Of a DNA stretch of 64,000 nt, positions 44,027-54,216 are shown piece after piece (within the stretch, counting starts at the first letter, position 1; each line of letters begins with the position of its first letter). The stretch comes from Aldehydirespirator sp965200005 (GTDB taxonomy: Bacteria > Actinomycetota > Acidimicrobiia > Acidimicrobiales > Aldehydirespiratoraceae). Below the pieces are notes generated by a model, which did no database searches, was not told where the DNA came from, and worked only from the letters and a program-made list of their open reading frames with translations. Made by a program: the position numbers and the translations under genes. The stretch spans positions 2,852,001 through 2,916,000 of the forward strand of contig OZ241331.1 of the NCBI GenBank assembly GCA_965200005.1, given 5' to 3'.

Positions 44027-45195
44027 TGTTTCTCCTTTACTCCACTGGAACTGGGACTCAAGTTCACATCTCCGATGGTGCCATAGCCAATACCACGAGA
44101 ACGCAACCAGCGCCGGTATGCGAGACTGCCCGTGTCCGCAGGCTGGTGAAACTCCATCGAGGTATCCACAGGCAAACACCTTGGTCGTTGAGACTCAACG
44201 ATGTCAATGTCTTGAGAGAAGATCAACTCATTGAACGCACGCTGTGCATCCAGATCGACTCCCTCGTCATGAACCACCGTTGCACGCCACACCACACAAC
44301 AGGTCTCGTTGACCGGGCTCGCAACTATCAAGATCGTGAATCCACCCGTTGGCTGATCAACACTGAGCTCTCCACGAGCAACTGATTCTGAAACGCTGGC
44401 CAACGTTGGCACTTTGGTAAGCGTCGCAGCATACGGATGAGACACTGAATAGTCGTAACTCACAACTGCGCCCGATGCAGTCGCTGGCCCTGGATCTGGT
44501 TGCCACACGCTGCAACCCGAAAGCGTCAGTTGAGTCTCATCGATTTCGACCTTGTAGCGCTGCACCTCGGTGTGAGGCTCCTGACCGAGATAACCCTCGT
44601 GAACAAACGGGAAATGGGCAAGGTCAAGAAAGTTCTCAATGATGCGAGGCCCTGACGACCGGACAGTCACTGGATCAAGCCACACCGTCCGATCCGGGTA
44701 GGCCCTGTGATCTGGCGCTACCGGAAGGTCACGAGGTGCATCACCTACACAAAGCCACAAGAACCCGTAACCGCGCCTCACTGAAGCTGAACCCAGGCGT
44801 ATCGACCTTGGTGGCGTGCGGCTCAGGTGCGCAGGCTGATAGATGCAGTGACCCGACATGTTGAACTGCCAACCGTGGTAACCGCAACGTAGATGCTTGC
44901 CATCGAAATCACCCAAGGTCAGTTGAGCACCGCGATGCGGGCAAGTGTCAACGAAGACTTCAATGCGACCATCGTTGTCGCACGCCAGAACCCAACGTTC
45001 TTCAAGCAACTCGCATGAGAGCCACTGGCCCCGCTTCAACTCAGTTGCACGCGCTACCGGAAACCACTCGTTGGCGATGTTGCCGAGTCGCGCCACACGA
45101 GTCGCACCAGCGGAACGGCTCCGGCGAGCCTTACGAACGTCAATCACCAGACAACCATCACCGGCCCGACTGGTAGGCCTCAGCAGCGGCTGCAA
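44023..45195 (-). CDS. Rieske [2Fe-2S] oxygenase, alpha-subunit type
   Basis: A 390-residue protein. The Rieske cluster motif is CPHRGAQL ... CGYHGWQF. The catalytic domain begins around PRIIENFLDLAHFPFVHEG, with the His residues expected for mononuclear iron and the bridging Asp. This layout fits O- and N-demethylases and ring-hydroxylating oxygenases. The start (TTG at 45195) is uncertain. It sits between a nucleoside-type importer and a deaminase gene, so an N-demethylating or hydroxylating step on a purine is an attractive but unproved idea. A reductase partner is not in the window. Confidence 0.85.
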   Translation of the reverse strand: MQPLLRPTSRAGDGCLVIDVRKARRSRSAGATRVARLGNIANEWFPVARATELKRGQWLSCELLEERWVLACDNDGRIEVFVDTCPHRGAQLTLGDFDGKHLRCGYHGWQFNMSGHCIYQPAHLSRTPPRSIRLGSASVRRGYGFLWLCVGDAPRDLPVAPDHRAYPDRTVWLDPVTVRSSGPRIIENFLDLAHFPFVHEGYLGQEPHTEVQRYKVEIDETQLTLSGCSVWQPDPGPATASGAVVSYDYSVSHPYAATLTKVPTLASVSESVARGELSVDQPTGGFTILIVASPVNETCCVVWRATVVHDEGVDLDAQRAFNELIFSQDIDIVESQRPRCLPVDTSMEFHQPADTGSLAYRRWLRSRGIGYGTIGDVNLSPSSSGVKEKQ

Positions 45196-45260
45196 ATTGA
45201 ACAGCTGACGACGCTCAAAGCATCACCACTGGCGGCATTCGGAAATGCGCCGACCGTGGA

Positions 45261-46247
45261 CTAACGATCCTCGCGTGAGTACGGGATAGCCAGAGCGGCT
45301 GGCGCGGAAGTGGATCGCACTCTTCTACCAAGCTTCACCGCCCCCGCCGGGATCAAGATGGCAACAAGTGTCACCACATAGGGAAGCATCGATAGGAAGA
45401 AACTCAGGTCACTCGGGCCCAGGAAAGGCAAGTCCCAGCCACGCGCCTGTGCCGTGGTGTCAAGCGAGATCATTGAGCCGTAAAGCAGCGCACCTACAAC
45501 GGCCCACCCTGGGCGCCAGCCAGCAAAGATCACGACTGCAAGTGCTACCCAGCCGCGCCCGCGAGCAATGTCGGGTGACCACGTCGGTGTGAACGAGAGA
45601 ACCATGTAGGCGCCACCGGCACCGGAGAGTGCCGCGCCCATCACTGTGTAGAAGATGCGCCACCCGGTAACGCTGACACCGACCGAGTCAGCCGCAGCGG
45701 GTTTCTCACCGACAGCTCGCATGTTCATGCCGTGTCGTGTACGGAACAATACGAACCACAGCACGATCGGCAGACCCACGTACGCGATGTAAACGACCGG
45801 ATCGTGAAAGAAAAAGGCTGAGAGGAAGTCGTTCGTCTCAAACGCGCCGCCCGGGTTTATCTCTTTGAACAGGGTTGAGATGGGTGTCCCGTTGCGGTTG
45901 GTACCGAGCTGATTTGAGAGTCCAACCCCTCCTAGGGCCAACGCCAGTCCGACGAGCACCTGACTGGCACGGAATCCAACGACCGCAATCGCAAAAATCA
46001 ACCCAGCTACACCCGCTGCGATCATGCCGATGAGCATCGCTAACCAGGGGCTCTCAACTCCCCAGGACAGCACAGCTATCACCGAATACACGGCACCGAT
46101 GCCGATCAGTCCCTCCTGACCCAGGTTCAAAACACCGACCCGTTCGCCAAGCATCGCGCCGGTAGCGGCAAGCATCACCACGGCACTAGCTGGAATCGCC
46201 GAACCGATCAGGCTCAAGAAGGCGTTCTCAATGATGGCAAGAATCAT
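45261..46247 (-). CDS. Nucleoside-type ABC importer permease (NupQ/YufQ-like)
   Basis: A 328-residue membrane protein with about eight to ten hydrophobic segments and the family features VLNLGQEGLIGIGAVYSV and RTRHGMNMRAVGEKPAAADSVG. It pairs with the other permease gene, which it overlaps by 4 bp (46244-46247). This group imports nucleosides or simple purines with a BMP-family binding lipoprotein. Confidence 0.88.
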   Translation of the reverse strand: MILAIIENAFLSLIGSAIPASAVVMLAATGAMLGERVGVLNLGQEGLIGIGAVYSVIAVLSWGVESPWLAMLIGMIAAGVAGLIFAIAVVGFRASQVLVGLALALGGVGLSNQLGTNRNGTPISTLFKEINPGGAFETNDFLSAFFFHDPVVYIAYVGLPIVLWFVLFRTRHGMNMRAVGEKPAAADSVGVSVTGWRIFYTVMGAALSGAGGAYMVLSFTPTWSPDIARGRGWVALAVVIFAGWRPGWAVVGALLYGSMISLDTTAQARGWDLPFLGPSDLSFFLSMLPYVVTLVAILIPAGAVKLGRRVRSTSAPAALAIPYSREDR

Positions 46248-47431
46248 CGCGCCTCGCCGCCTGTTACGGAAGAAACGACGGGGGTCGTGTCGACAGTGTT
46301 TGGATCACCTGAAGCTGCACTAGCGGCACTTCCGGTTGATCCATCTCGGCGCAGCACGCGGTATCGAGCCGCGATCTCACCGATAGCAATACCAGTAAGG
46401 ATGATGCCGTAAATGGCGAAGATGATGTACACCGACAAGCCCTTGGTCTGTAACACCAAACCCGCATAGAACATTGAAGCAATGAAGACACCGCCACCAA
46501 TAACACCTGCAAAAGACGCTCCCGCGAGTGCGGCGACGATGAACCCCGATAAACCAAACTGCGCCGAGAACCCAGCATTTAGCGCCTGAGCGCCAGGTGC
46601 GCTCAACTGCAACATGCCACCAAGCCCCGCAATTGCACCAGTAATCAACATCACAGTCAAGATGCGGCGGCGTACAGCTATGCCAGCGAATCTTGCAGCT
46701 CGTGGATTGCCACCAATCGTGTCAATCTCATATCCGATGGTTGTCGAACGAAACAACCACCATAAAGCAACCGCGATCACAGGAGGAGCAAGCAGGGCGA
46801 TTGTCAAGAACTCCAACCCTGGGATGCCGGGGAGAGTCACAGGCACTTCACGGGTTGATTGGATGACTGCTGCCGCCTTGTCACGCCAGAAGCCAAGCGC
46901 CGACCAGGTCACTAACTGGAGTGCCACAAAGTTCAACAGCAAGGTGGTGATGATCTCATTGACATCCCAGTATGCGCGAGCCAGAGCCGGAACAAGCATC
47001 CACAGTGCCCCAGCGACAGTTCCTGCCACTGCCATGGCAATCAACACCAGCCAACTGGGCCCATCAAAATGAATACCAACGCCCACCGCTGCGAAAGCAC
47101 CCATTAGGAACTGGCCATCAGAGCCAATATTCCAGACCTTCATTCGAAGCGACAGTGCCACGCCCAGCGCGGTCATCAAGATCGGTATCGCTCGCAGCAA
47201 TGCGCCTTCAATGCCACGCTGACTGCCAAAAATAGCGTCAAGTGACTGCCAGAAGAGCCAGAAAGCGTTGCGGCCCGTCAACAACAGCAACAACCCGGCG
47301 AGAATCATGGCAGCCACTGCGCCGTAGATACGGGTCAATGCGGCATGTCGCGCACTCACGTCAAGGCGCCGCTCCAGACGCCACGGAGTCGCCGCCAGTA
47401 TGCGGCTCGCTATCGCGCCAAGTGGGTTCAA
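46244..47431 (-). CDS. Nucleoside-type ABC importer permease (NupP/YufP-like)
   Basis: A 395-residue membrane protein: RMKVWNIGSDGQFLMGAFAA and GYEIDTIGGNPRAARFAGI are typical of the larger permease of BMP-type importers. It overlaps the ATPase gene (47428-47431) and the second permease gene by 4 bp each, so the four transporter genes are one translated unit. The cytoplasmic N- and C-terminal tails are longer than in many relatives. Confidence 0.88.
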   Translation of the reverse strand: MNPLGAIASRILAATPWRLERRLDVSARHAALTRIYGAVAAMILAGLLLLLTGRNAFWLFWQSLDAIFGSQRGIEGALLRAIPILMTALGVALSLRMKVWNIGSDGQFLMGAFAAVGVGIHFDGPSWLVLIAMAVAGTVAGALWMLVPALARAYWDVNEIITTLLLNFVALQLVTWSALGFWRDKAAAVIQSTREVPVTLPGIPGLEFLTIALLAPPVIAVALWWLFRSTTIGYEIDTIGGNPRAARFAGIAVRRRILTVMLITGAIAGLGGMLQLSAPGAQALNAGFSAQFGLSGFIVAALAGASFAGVIGGGVFIASMFYAGLVLQTKGLSVYIIFAIYGIILTGIAIGEIAARYRVLRRDGSTGSAASAASGDPNTVDTTPVVSSVTGGEAR

Positions 47432-48957
47432 GCTGCTGTCAACCTATGGCCGCCCATTAGCAGACCGATCTCCTCGCGGTCCGCGTCTGCAGCCTCGAAG
47501 ATGTCCATGATCCGCCCCTCATACATGACCGCGATCCGGTCACTCATCAACAGCACCTCGTCAAGATCATCAGAGATAAAGAGCACTGCGCAACCATTGT
47601 TCCGACGCTCAAGGATCGTCTCACGAACCTCTTGCGCCGCATTCACATCCAAGCCACGAGTCGGATGCGCAGCAATGAGCAACGCTTCTGCAGCGATGGA
47701 TTCTCGGCGTGCCACTAAGCGTTGCTGATTGCCTCCCGAGAGCTGACCCGCCGTTGCGAATACCGATCGTGTCTGCACCTTGGCGTCGCGTACCAGTCGT
47801 TTAGCAAAGTCAACGACCACTTGACGTTTGAGTTTGATCCCTTGAGAGAACTCCTCGGTCCAGTAGTTGTGAAGCACAGCGTTGTCCTTGACCGGAGCCG
47901 ATGACACCATCCCCATACCGATGCGATCTTCGGGAATGTGACCGACACCCAGATCCGTGACACTTCGCACTGATTGCGAAGCAAGATCAATTCCGTTGAG
48001 CGTTACCGATCCGGTTTCAAGTTCTCGCAACGAAGACAGCACTTCTGAAAGTTCGCTCTGGCCATTGCCCGACACTCCAGCGACACCAAGGATCTCACCA
48101 TGCCGGACACTGAGACTGACATCATCAAGAGCCTTGATGCCCCGCTCGTCTCGTGCCGACACACCACGCAATTCAAGCGCCGGCTCGCCTGACACCGTGC
48201 CACGCTCAACATGAAGGCTGCGAGCCTCACCAGTCATCAGCCGCGCTATCTCATTTGCGGTAGCGCCCTCGGTGGGTCTGGTTATCTCACGAACACCATG
48301 ACGTAGCACGGTTAGGCGATCCGAGACCGCCAAGACCTCGCGCAGTTTGTGGGTGATAAAGATCACACTCAAACCATTGTCAGCAAGATCTCGGATCACC
48401 CCAAACAGGTCTTCGGCTTCCCGGGCCGTTAGCACAGCTGTTGGTTCATCGAGGATCAACACTCGAGCACCACGTGCGAGCACTCGCAGGATCTCGACAC
48501 GCTGTTGTTCACCAACAGAGAGCTGCCAGATCTTCGCCGACGGATCCACATGTAAACCCATCTCATCCATGAACTGCTTAGCGCGTGACTCCAAAGCCTT
48601 AGCGCTCACCACTCCGGGTGTTTCGGGCCAACCGAGATGGATGTTCTCGGCAACTGTCATGGGTTCAACAAGCTTGAAGTGCTGATGCACCATGCCGACA
48701 CCAGCATCAATGGCCTGAGCGGGACTTCGAAGGTCGCGCTCAGTGCCATCAATTAGTACCTTGCCTGAGTCGGCTCGATAAATGCCCGCAAAGATGTTGC
48801 AAAGGGTTGTCTTGCCTGCCCCATTCTCACCGACGAGGGCGTGCACCTCCGACCAGCGGACATCAAAGTCCACCTGGTCAAGCGCGGCCACGCCGCCGAA
48901 GGTCTTGATGAGACGACTCGCTTCCACAGCTAGTGGAGCAGAGTCGCTAGGCATCAC
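47428..48957 (-). CDS. Nucleoside-type ABC importer ATPase, duplicated cassette
   Basis: A 509-residue protein with two ABC cassettes. The first is canonical: Walker A GENGAGKTT, signature LSVGEQQR, Walker B VLILDEP. The second is degenerate as usual for this RbsA/NupO group: GVSGNGQSE in place of Walker A and LSGGNQQR as signature, with AAHPTRGLD where Walker B normally ends in a Glu. It drives the two permeases encoded downstream. Confidence 0.9.
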   Translation of the reverse strand: MMPSDSAPLAVEASRLIKTFGGVAALDQVDFDVRWSEVHALVGENGAGKTTLCNIFAGIYRADSGKVLIDGTERDLRSPAQAIDAGVGMVHQHFKLVEPMTVAENIHLGWPETPGVVSAKALESRAKQFMDEMGLHVDPSAKIWQLSVGEQQRVEILRVLARGARVLILDEPTAVLTAREAEDLFGVIRDLADNGLSVIFITHKLREVLAVSDRLTVLRHGVREITRPTEGATANEIARLMTGEARSLHVERGTVSGEPALELRGVSARDERGIKALDDVSLSVRHGEILGVAGVSGNGQSELSEVLSSLRELETGSVTLNGIDLASQSVRSVTDLGVGHIPEDRIGMGMVSSAPVKDNAVLHNYWTEEFSQGIKLKRQVVVDFAKRLVRDAKVQTRSVFATAGQLSGGNQQRLVARRESIAAEALLIAAHPTRGLDVNAAQEVRETILERRNNGCAVLFISDDLDEVLLMSDRIAVMYEGRIMDIFEAADADREEIGLLMGGHRLTAA

Positions 48958-49010
48958 AGACTCCGGCGGCGGGCACGTGACCGCTAGGTGCTAAGGGTTG
49001 AACGTAGGCC

Positions 49011-50153
49011 TTAGACGCCGCTGACTCCCTCAACGGAATAGTCAATCGCATAGGCCTCCAAGGAATTGAGAGTTTCACCTTCAGCGAGCCTCAAATTCCC
49101 GGAACTGTCATGCAGCGGTCCCTCATAGACATGCAACTCGCCACTATCAAACCTGGCCGTGACATCTGCGACCGCATCCTGAACCTCTTGGGGAACATTC
49201 GGGCCCCAGTCGCCGATGGGCGTGTCAAGCAACCAAACCTCATCCTGTGACACCCAAGTGCCGTCAAGCACTCGCTGGCACTGTTCGGTATAGAACGGGC
49301 CGAACTCCGAGAGGTCGTAGTGGCTCACATACTTGGTGGGCGCTGCGCTGCGGAAGTCAAGATTCCAGTAGCCAGTCCAGACACCTGCAGCTTCAGACAG
49401 TTGTAGGAAGGTTGGCTCGTCCATAACGCCAAACAGGAAGTCAACGCCGCTGTCAAGCAGGGCATTCGCGGCCTGAGCAGCCTTCTGGGGATCAAAGAAG
49501 GTGCTCACAAGCACCGTCTCTACAACAGCGTCGGGATTAACTGAACGTGCACCGAGAAGCAACCCGTTGACATCGTTGTAGGCGGTAGCGGTCGGGAATG
49601 CGCCAATGTATCCAATGCGGCCGTTTTCGGCTAGATGCCCAGCGGCAACACCGAGTTTGTAGGCCGTCTCTTCGTGTGCGAGATAGAACGGGAACAGGTT
49701 GTCGCTGTAGTAATGCCCGTTGATCTCACAGAACTGGGTGTCAGGGTTAGCGTCCGAGACCTCAGTCAGGAGCCCGGCGTATTCAGTATTGGCAAAGATG
49801 ATGTCATTGCCGTCATCCACCAATTGCTGGAATAGCTGAGTCGTGCCAGCGTCAAAGCCAATATTGGGCGTGAAGGCCGTCTCTAGTCGATCGCCAAGGG
49901 CAGCCTGAGCGGCTAGACGTCCACGGTCATGTTCTTGTGTCCAACCGTTGTCGTCGGGTGGGCCGATATAGACCCAGTGAGCTTTAATGCTGTCTTTGCC
50001 TTCCGCCGCGGTGTCATCATCCTCGCTGCAGGCAGCAAGTAGTGAGGAGCCAACGGCAAGCCCGCCAAGGCCGAAGGCACCCATCTTGAGAGCCTGGCGC
50101 CGCGAGATTGCAGACGGTGGCAGCAGCAGTCTCCGGTCGGTTGGATCTTTCAT
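49011..50153 (-). CDS. BMP-family substrate-binding lipoprotein with Tat signal
   Basis: A 380-residue binding protein. Its N-terminus carries a twin-arginine motif (SRRQALKMG, Arg18-Arg19) followed by a hydrophobic stretch and lipobox LLAAC (Cys42), so it is probably exported folded by Tat and lipidated. The body has the BMP/PnrA pattern (VYIGPPDDNGWTQEHDRG, NDIIFANTEYAGL, IGYIGAFPTATAYNDVNG). PnrA-type proteins bind purine nucleosides; other BMP proteins bind related ligands. It precedes the ATPase gene by 53 bp. Confidence 0.9.
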   Translation of the reverse strand: MKDPTDRRLLLPPSAISRRQALKMGAFGLGGLAVGSSLLAACSEDDDTAAEGKDSIKAHWVYIGPPDDNGWTQEHDRGRLAAQAALGDRLETAFTPNIGFDAGTTQLFQQLVDDGNDIIFANTEYAGLLTEVSDANPDTQFCEINGHYYSDNLFPFYLAHEETAYKLGVAAGHLAENGRIGYIGAFPTATAYNDVNGLLLGARSVNPDAVVETVLVSTFFDPQKAAQAANALLDSGVDFLFGVMDEPTFLQLSEAAGVWTGYWNLDFRSAAPTKYVSHYDLSEFGPFYTEQCQRVLDGTWVSQDEVWLLDTPIGDWGPNVPQEVQDAVADVTARFDSGELHVYEGPLHDSSGNLRLAEGETLNSLEAYAIDYSVEGVSGV

Positions 50154-50271
50154 ATCCGGTGCCCTTTCTTGTGATTGATGTTTGGTACTAGATGTCTTGG
50201 TTTCCGTCTTGCGTTAGATCGGGTGGCAACCAATCTCCGGATTCGGCCGCCGCGGGGTTGCACTCGTTCCC

Positions 50272-51294
50272 TCAGTCCAGTTGCAGCGCCAATTGGTCAA
50301 ACTCCCGGGCCCACTCGCGTCTCATCTTGCGCTTCTCTGGTTCATCTAGCCATGCGCCGTCAATACCGTTGAGCATGCACTGACGGAAGTCTCCTACTTC
50401 AAAGCCCATGTGATTATGAGCCATGATGAAGTCCTTCGTGGGATCCGTTTTGAACATCGGTGGGTCGTCACAATCAAGACTGATCTTGATGCCGAATTCG
50501 CGCATCCGACCAATCGGGTGATTGTCGAAATCGTCGTTGAAGTACACCCAGGCCGTTGACACTGGAGTGCAGGTAAACACAACGCCCTCGTCCCGGCAGC
50601 GACGCATTATGGCTTCGCTCGCAACCACGTGATAGCCGTGATCAACCCGCTCGCAGTTGAGCAGGTCAAGACAGGTCTCAATGTTGCGTGGCGGAGCATC
50701 TTCGGACTGATGTGCTGTGAGATGCAGGCCTGCGCGCTCTGCCATCCGGTAGGCCTTCCAGAAGCGTTCCGGCGGGAACTCTGCTTCTGCGTAGTCCATG
50801 CCGATACCGATCACCTCAGGGCGGGGATGCTCAAGCACAGTCTCCACCATGGAGACACCAAGTTCCGGCGATTCCATGCGATTGATCGCAGCAATCAGTC
50901 GGCACTCAATGCCGTGATCGGCCCGGGCGGCGTTAATGCCGTCGATCAGCCCATCGACACAGGTTTCGTAATCGACACCGGCCGCCATGTGTGTGGTCGG
51001 GTTGAAGAACATCTCCCGGTAACGAACGTTGTGATCGGCGGCCTCGGTGAGAGTCTCATAACAGATCCGTTCAAAGTCTTCCCTGTCGATCACACCCAAG
51101 GTCGTGTTGTCATACATGTGCAGGAACTTGTAAATGTCGGGGTACTCGTAGAGATCTTCAGGCTCGTCATAGTCAGGCAACTCAACACCGTGTTTGTTGC
51201 ACAAATCCACAGCAGTACGTGCCTGTACGGAGCCCATCAGGTGAAGGTGCAAGCTGACCTTGGGGATCGCCTTCAAGAAAGTGTCCATATCCAT
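50272..51294 (-). CDS. Divergent adenosine deaminase-family protein
   Basis: A 340-residue amidohydrolase from the ATG at 51294 (a GTG at 51309 is possible). The zinc HxH is in SLHLHLMGS, where the usual Glu after the second His is Met. The catalytic segment is HQSEDAPP rather than HAGE, so His and Glu stay but Ala-Gly is changed. The last motif is DCDDPPMF instead of SDDP. The fold is clear; these changes lie in the pocket and suggest a different purine-like substrate. It is first in line, 118 bp before the BMP binding-protein gene. Confidence 0.8.
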   Translation of the reverse strand: MDMDTFLKAIPKVSLHLHLMGSVQARTAVDLCNKHGVELPDYDEPEDLYEYPDIYKFLHMYDNTTLGVIDREDFERICYETLTEAADHNVRYREMFFNPTTHMAAGVDYETCVDGLIDGINAARADHGIECRLIAAINRMESPELGVSMVETVLEHPRPEVIGIGMDYAEAEFPPERFWKAYRMAERAGLHLTAHQSEDAPPRNIETCLDLLNCERVDHGYHVVASEAIMRRCRDEGVVFTCTPVSTAWVYFNDDFDNHPIGRMREFGIKISLDCDDPPMFKTDPTKDFIMAHNHMGFEVGDFRQCMLNGIDGAWLDEPEKRKMRREWAREFDQLALQLD

Positions 51295-51433
51295 GAGGTC
51301 TCTCGCCACCCCTCGTTCGCCGGGCCTTGAGGCTCACGCTACTACGCGAACCCACACCGCTACCTACCCGCACGCGACCGATGTCTCGCTCGGCGCGCTC
51401 CTCGCGTGTGTGAGCGGTGCGGGCGTTAAGGCT

Positions 51434-53453
51434 TTACGTCGTTGCTGAGGAGTTGACAACGATGGCCAAGCCATCGGTGTCGCCTGAGATCACGGCATCT
51501 TGACCTTCGGCTTCGATCTTGAGGAGGCGCTCGCCCAAACACAGCCCGTCGATTACGAATCGTTGACTGCGCCGAAGAATCGGGCGCAGAAACAACTCGT
51601 TGCGATGCATCGCTGGTTCGAGACCCAGAAGCGAGGTCACTATCTGGAAGGGTACACCCGCAGCCCAGGCTTAGGGGCAGGCTGAGGCCGGATATGGCAC
51701 GGGCTCGGGGAACTCTTTTCGTGAAAGTCCGCCATGAAGTTCCGGCAGACGATTGCCTTGTGCTGCAGCCAGATCCACAAGTGCATCCGCAAGTCGGCGT
51801 GCATGAAGATCGAAACGACGCTTAGCAAGACCGCGTAGTACCCAGGCACTGTCGTGGTACCCAGGCACTGTCGTGGGGCCAGACGCTTCCGACGTGGTAG
51901 CCGAGCGGATTGTAAGCGGGCTCCGATGATGCCAACGTCCTGATGCCCCACCCCGAGAACTCATCATCGGAGAGAAGACGCTCAGCGAGTCGGCCCGCTG
52001 AGCGCTCGTCAAGTATCTCGGTAGACAACAGGTGGCCAGCGTTTGAGGCTCGCACCATGATCGCAGATCCGGCTGCGTCGAGTGCCAGCGCAACCAGCAC
52101 GGGATGCCTCTCGACCACGAAGTGCCTTCGAAAGCTCGAGGCGAAACGGCTTGCCTCACGCATTAGACGCGCCGCGCGTCCGGGATCGCCTGCGAACCGC
52201 TCAAGGCTTGGCAGGCCCAGCAACGCCTGATGCACGTATCCCTGCACTTCAACAGGAGACGTTGCCTCCGACACGACACTGCCATCGGGTCTCACAATCG
52301 AATCCCAGGAGTCCTTCCAAGCCTGATTGCCAATACCAGAACCATGAGGGATCGACTGCAGAAACCCAAAGCGGTCCGTGTGCTCGCGACACCAAGACAT
52401 GGCTGCGCGCGCGGCCGGCAACAGGGCACGGATCCGCTCAAGCGGAGCGCCCCAGGCCATGGCCTCATGCAGAGCCATGACGAACAGTGGCGTTGAGTCG
52501 ATGCTGCCGAAGTAGGGAACACCAGGACTCAGTCCAAAAACTCCCATCTCGCCAATGCGCAACTCGTGCAGGATCCGTCCCGGCTCCTCCAGCGTCTCTG
52601 GATTGTGGCGAGTTCCTTGATGCGTCGCCAGCACGTCGAGAGTGTCCAGTACACGGCCGGGATCTTTCACAAGCGCAAGCAACGAGGCCAGCAGGGCGTC
52701 ACGGCCAAACACCGCCAAAAAGTGCGGCGAACCTGCCGCCAAGAATGGCCGACTCGTGTGAGGGTCAACAACCGTAAGCGCATCAAGGTCCCAGCCAGCC
52801 TGGTTGAGTGAGGCCTGCAGGCGTGGGTCTGACACTTCAATCCGAGTGCCCCGCCGATCACAAAAGTCGGAATCCGTCGGCGGCACCACCGAAACCGGTT
52901 GCGGCATCTGAATGCCCCAGGAGACTGATGTTGTCTCTCCTGGCGCCACATTAACTCGCTGCGAGAACCGGATGATGTTAGACGGGGACTGGCAACCGTC
53001 AACCGTCCAACCGTCAGAAAGCCACAAGCGGTCGGAAAGTGCTGTCGCATCCACGGATTCCAGGTCTTCGTCCTGGAGCTGGTACACGGTGGCATCACCT
53101 GCAGCCAGTTCAATCTCCACCTGGATCGAGAACATCTCGCGAATCCCGCGGATAAGGATGCGTTCGAAATACCCGTCGCTCAGGCTGCGTTCACGCACCA
53201 CGATGGCTTGAGGATCCGCGGCGTTGTTCCAGTAGCCGTAGGTCAACCGGTCGTTGCTCGCACCCATACGGCCCCCACTTAGTGGGGTCGGCGATGTACC
53301 ACCCAGTCGCAGTCGCATGCCCGCCACGATCCGGCGATCACGAAAGTAGATGCCTGTGGCGTTGTCACCTGTGATCGTGCCATCAAAGTCCGTCACGATC
53401 GCGCTGACTCCTCTTGTGAGGCTCAATCCGTGTGGTGGCAGTGGTTCTGGCAT
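51434..53453 (-). pseudogene. Glycogen-debranching-like glycosidase, inactivated
   Basis: The first frame from 53453 gives the N-terminal domain (ATGIYFRDRRIVAGMRLRLGG) and an (alpha/alpha)6 barrel with FLAVFGRDALLASLLAL, VQGYVHQALLGLPSL and GYHVGSVWPHDSAWV, as in amylo-1,6-glucosidase-like proteins. A 19-bp tandem duplication (51838-51875) then shifts the frame. In the restored frame the protein continues (LRGLAKRRFDLHARRLADAL) to a TAA at 51671-51673 where Gln is expected before AWAAGVPFQ. The original end is at 51434 (NELFLRPILRRSQRFVIDGL). Two independent lesions make this a genuine dead gene. Confidence 0.85.
51838..51875. repeat. 19-bp tandem duplication
   Basis: Two exact copies of GTACCCAGGCACTGTCGTG, 51838-51856 and 51857-51875, inside the debranching-like gene. 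Nineteen is not a multiple of three, so it shifts the frame. Removing one copy restores the expected PHDSAWVLRGLAKRR reading. Confidence 0.95.
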
Positions 53454-54216
53454 GTATGCAGCGCCTGGGTCTTGGGACGATGTCGCAATCTGGACTGGTT
53501 CGCTGCTTGCTCATCGCAGCGGTAAGTGGCTGACGGCCTACACAGGCATTAGCCGTGAACACGGCGTTGCCATTGAGCGAATCGGACTTGCTTGGTCTGA
53601 TGACTTAGTTTCGTGGCGCAAGGATCCAAACAACCCGGTGCTTGAGTCTGATCCTCGCTGGTACGAGCAACCCGGGGAGTCGAGTTGGCAGCATGGTTGG
53701 CGAGACCCGTTTCTGTTCGCAACGGATGACCGATACGGGATGCTCATCTCGGCTCGGGTGCGTTCGGCAGCCGATCCCTACCTGGCCGGATCGGTCGCGT
53801 TTGCTACTTCCGCCGACGGTTCAACATGGGAAGCGCAGCCACCGATCGTGGGAACGACCGGTTTGTTAGCGCAAATCGAAGTTCCTCACCTCGTTGCCAC
53901 CCACAACGGCCATCATCTGGTGTTTTGTACCAACACGGATGCCCGATGGCCTCGTGATGTCGCCGGTGCAACACGACTGATCGGCACTGGAGCGTTCTTC
54001 GGTGAGAGTCCGGCTGGTCCATATGTTGGGGCGCCGCATCTGTTCGACGCTGACGAGTCCGGCTCGCGCTATGGCGGGCGAGTGATCAGCCATGGTAACG
54101 ACCTGCTGTACATGGCGTTCGTCGACGGCGGCGATCACAACTTCTCCGGCACCATCACCGACCCGATCCCCATACACGTGAACCCTTCGACCAACACCTT
54201 GACCCTGACGCCTTAG
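53452..54216 (+). CDS. Beta-propeller glycosidase-like protein (GH32/43/68 fold), possibly 5'-truncated
   Basis: A 254-residue protein starting MYAAPGSWDDVAIWTGSLL. It shows five-bladed propeller features: IERIGLAWSDDLVSWRKD, the RDPF motif in HGWRDPFLF (general position of the transition-state Asp) and a later IEVPHLV with a candidate acid Glu. Relatives are beta-fructosidases and arabinan-type hydrolases. Its ATG overlaps the ATG of the divergent dead glycosidase (CATG at 53451-53454), and part of the first blade seems to be missing, so its 5' end may have been lost. Confidence 0.65.
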   Translation: MYAAPGSWDDVAIWTGSLLAHRSGKWLTAYTGISREHGVAIERIGLAWSDDLVSWRKDPNNPVLESDPRWYEQPGESSWQHGWRDPFLFATDDRYGMLISARVRSAADPYLAGSVAFATSADGSTWEAQPPIVGTTGLLAQIEVPHLVATHNGHHLVFCTNTDARWPRDVAGATRLIGTGAFFGESPAGPYVGAPHLFDADESGSRYGGRVISHGNDLLYMAFVDGGDHNFSGTITDPIPIHVNPSTNTLTLTP

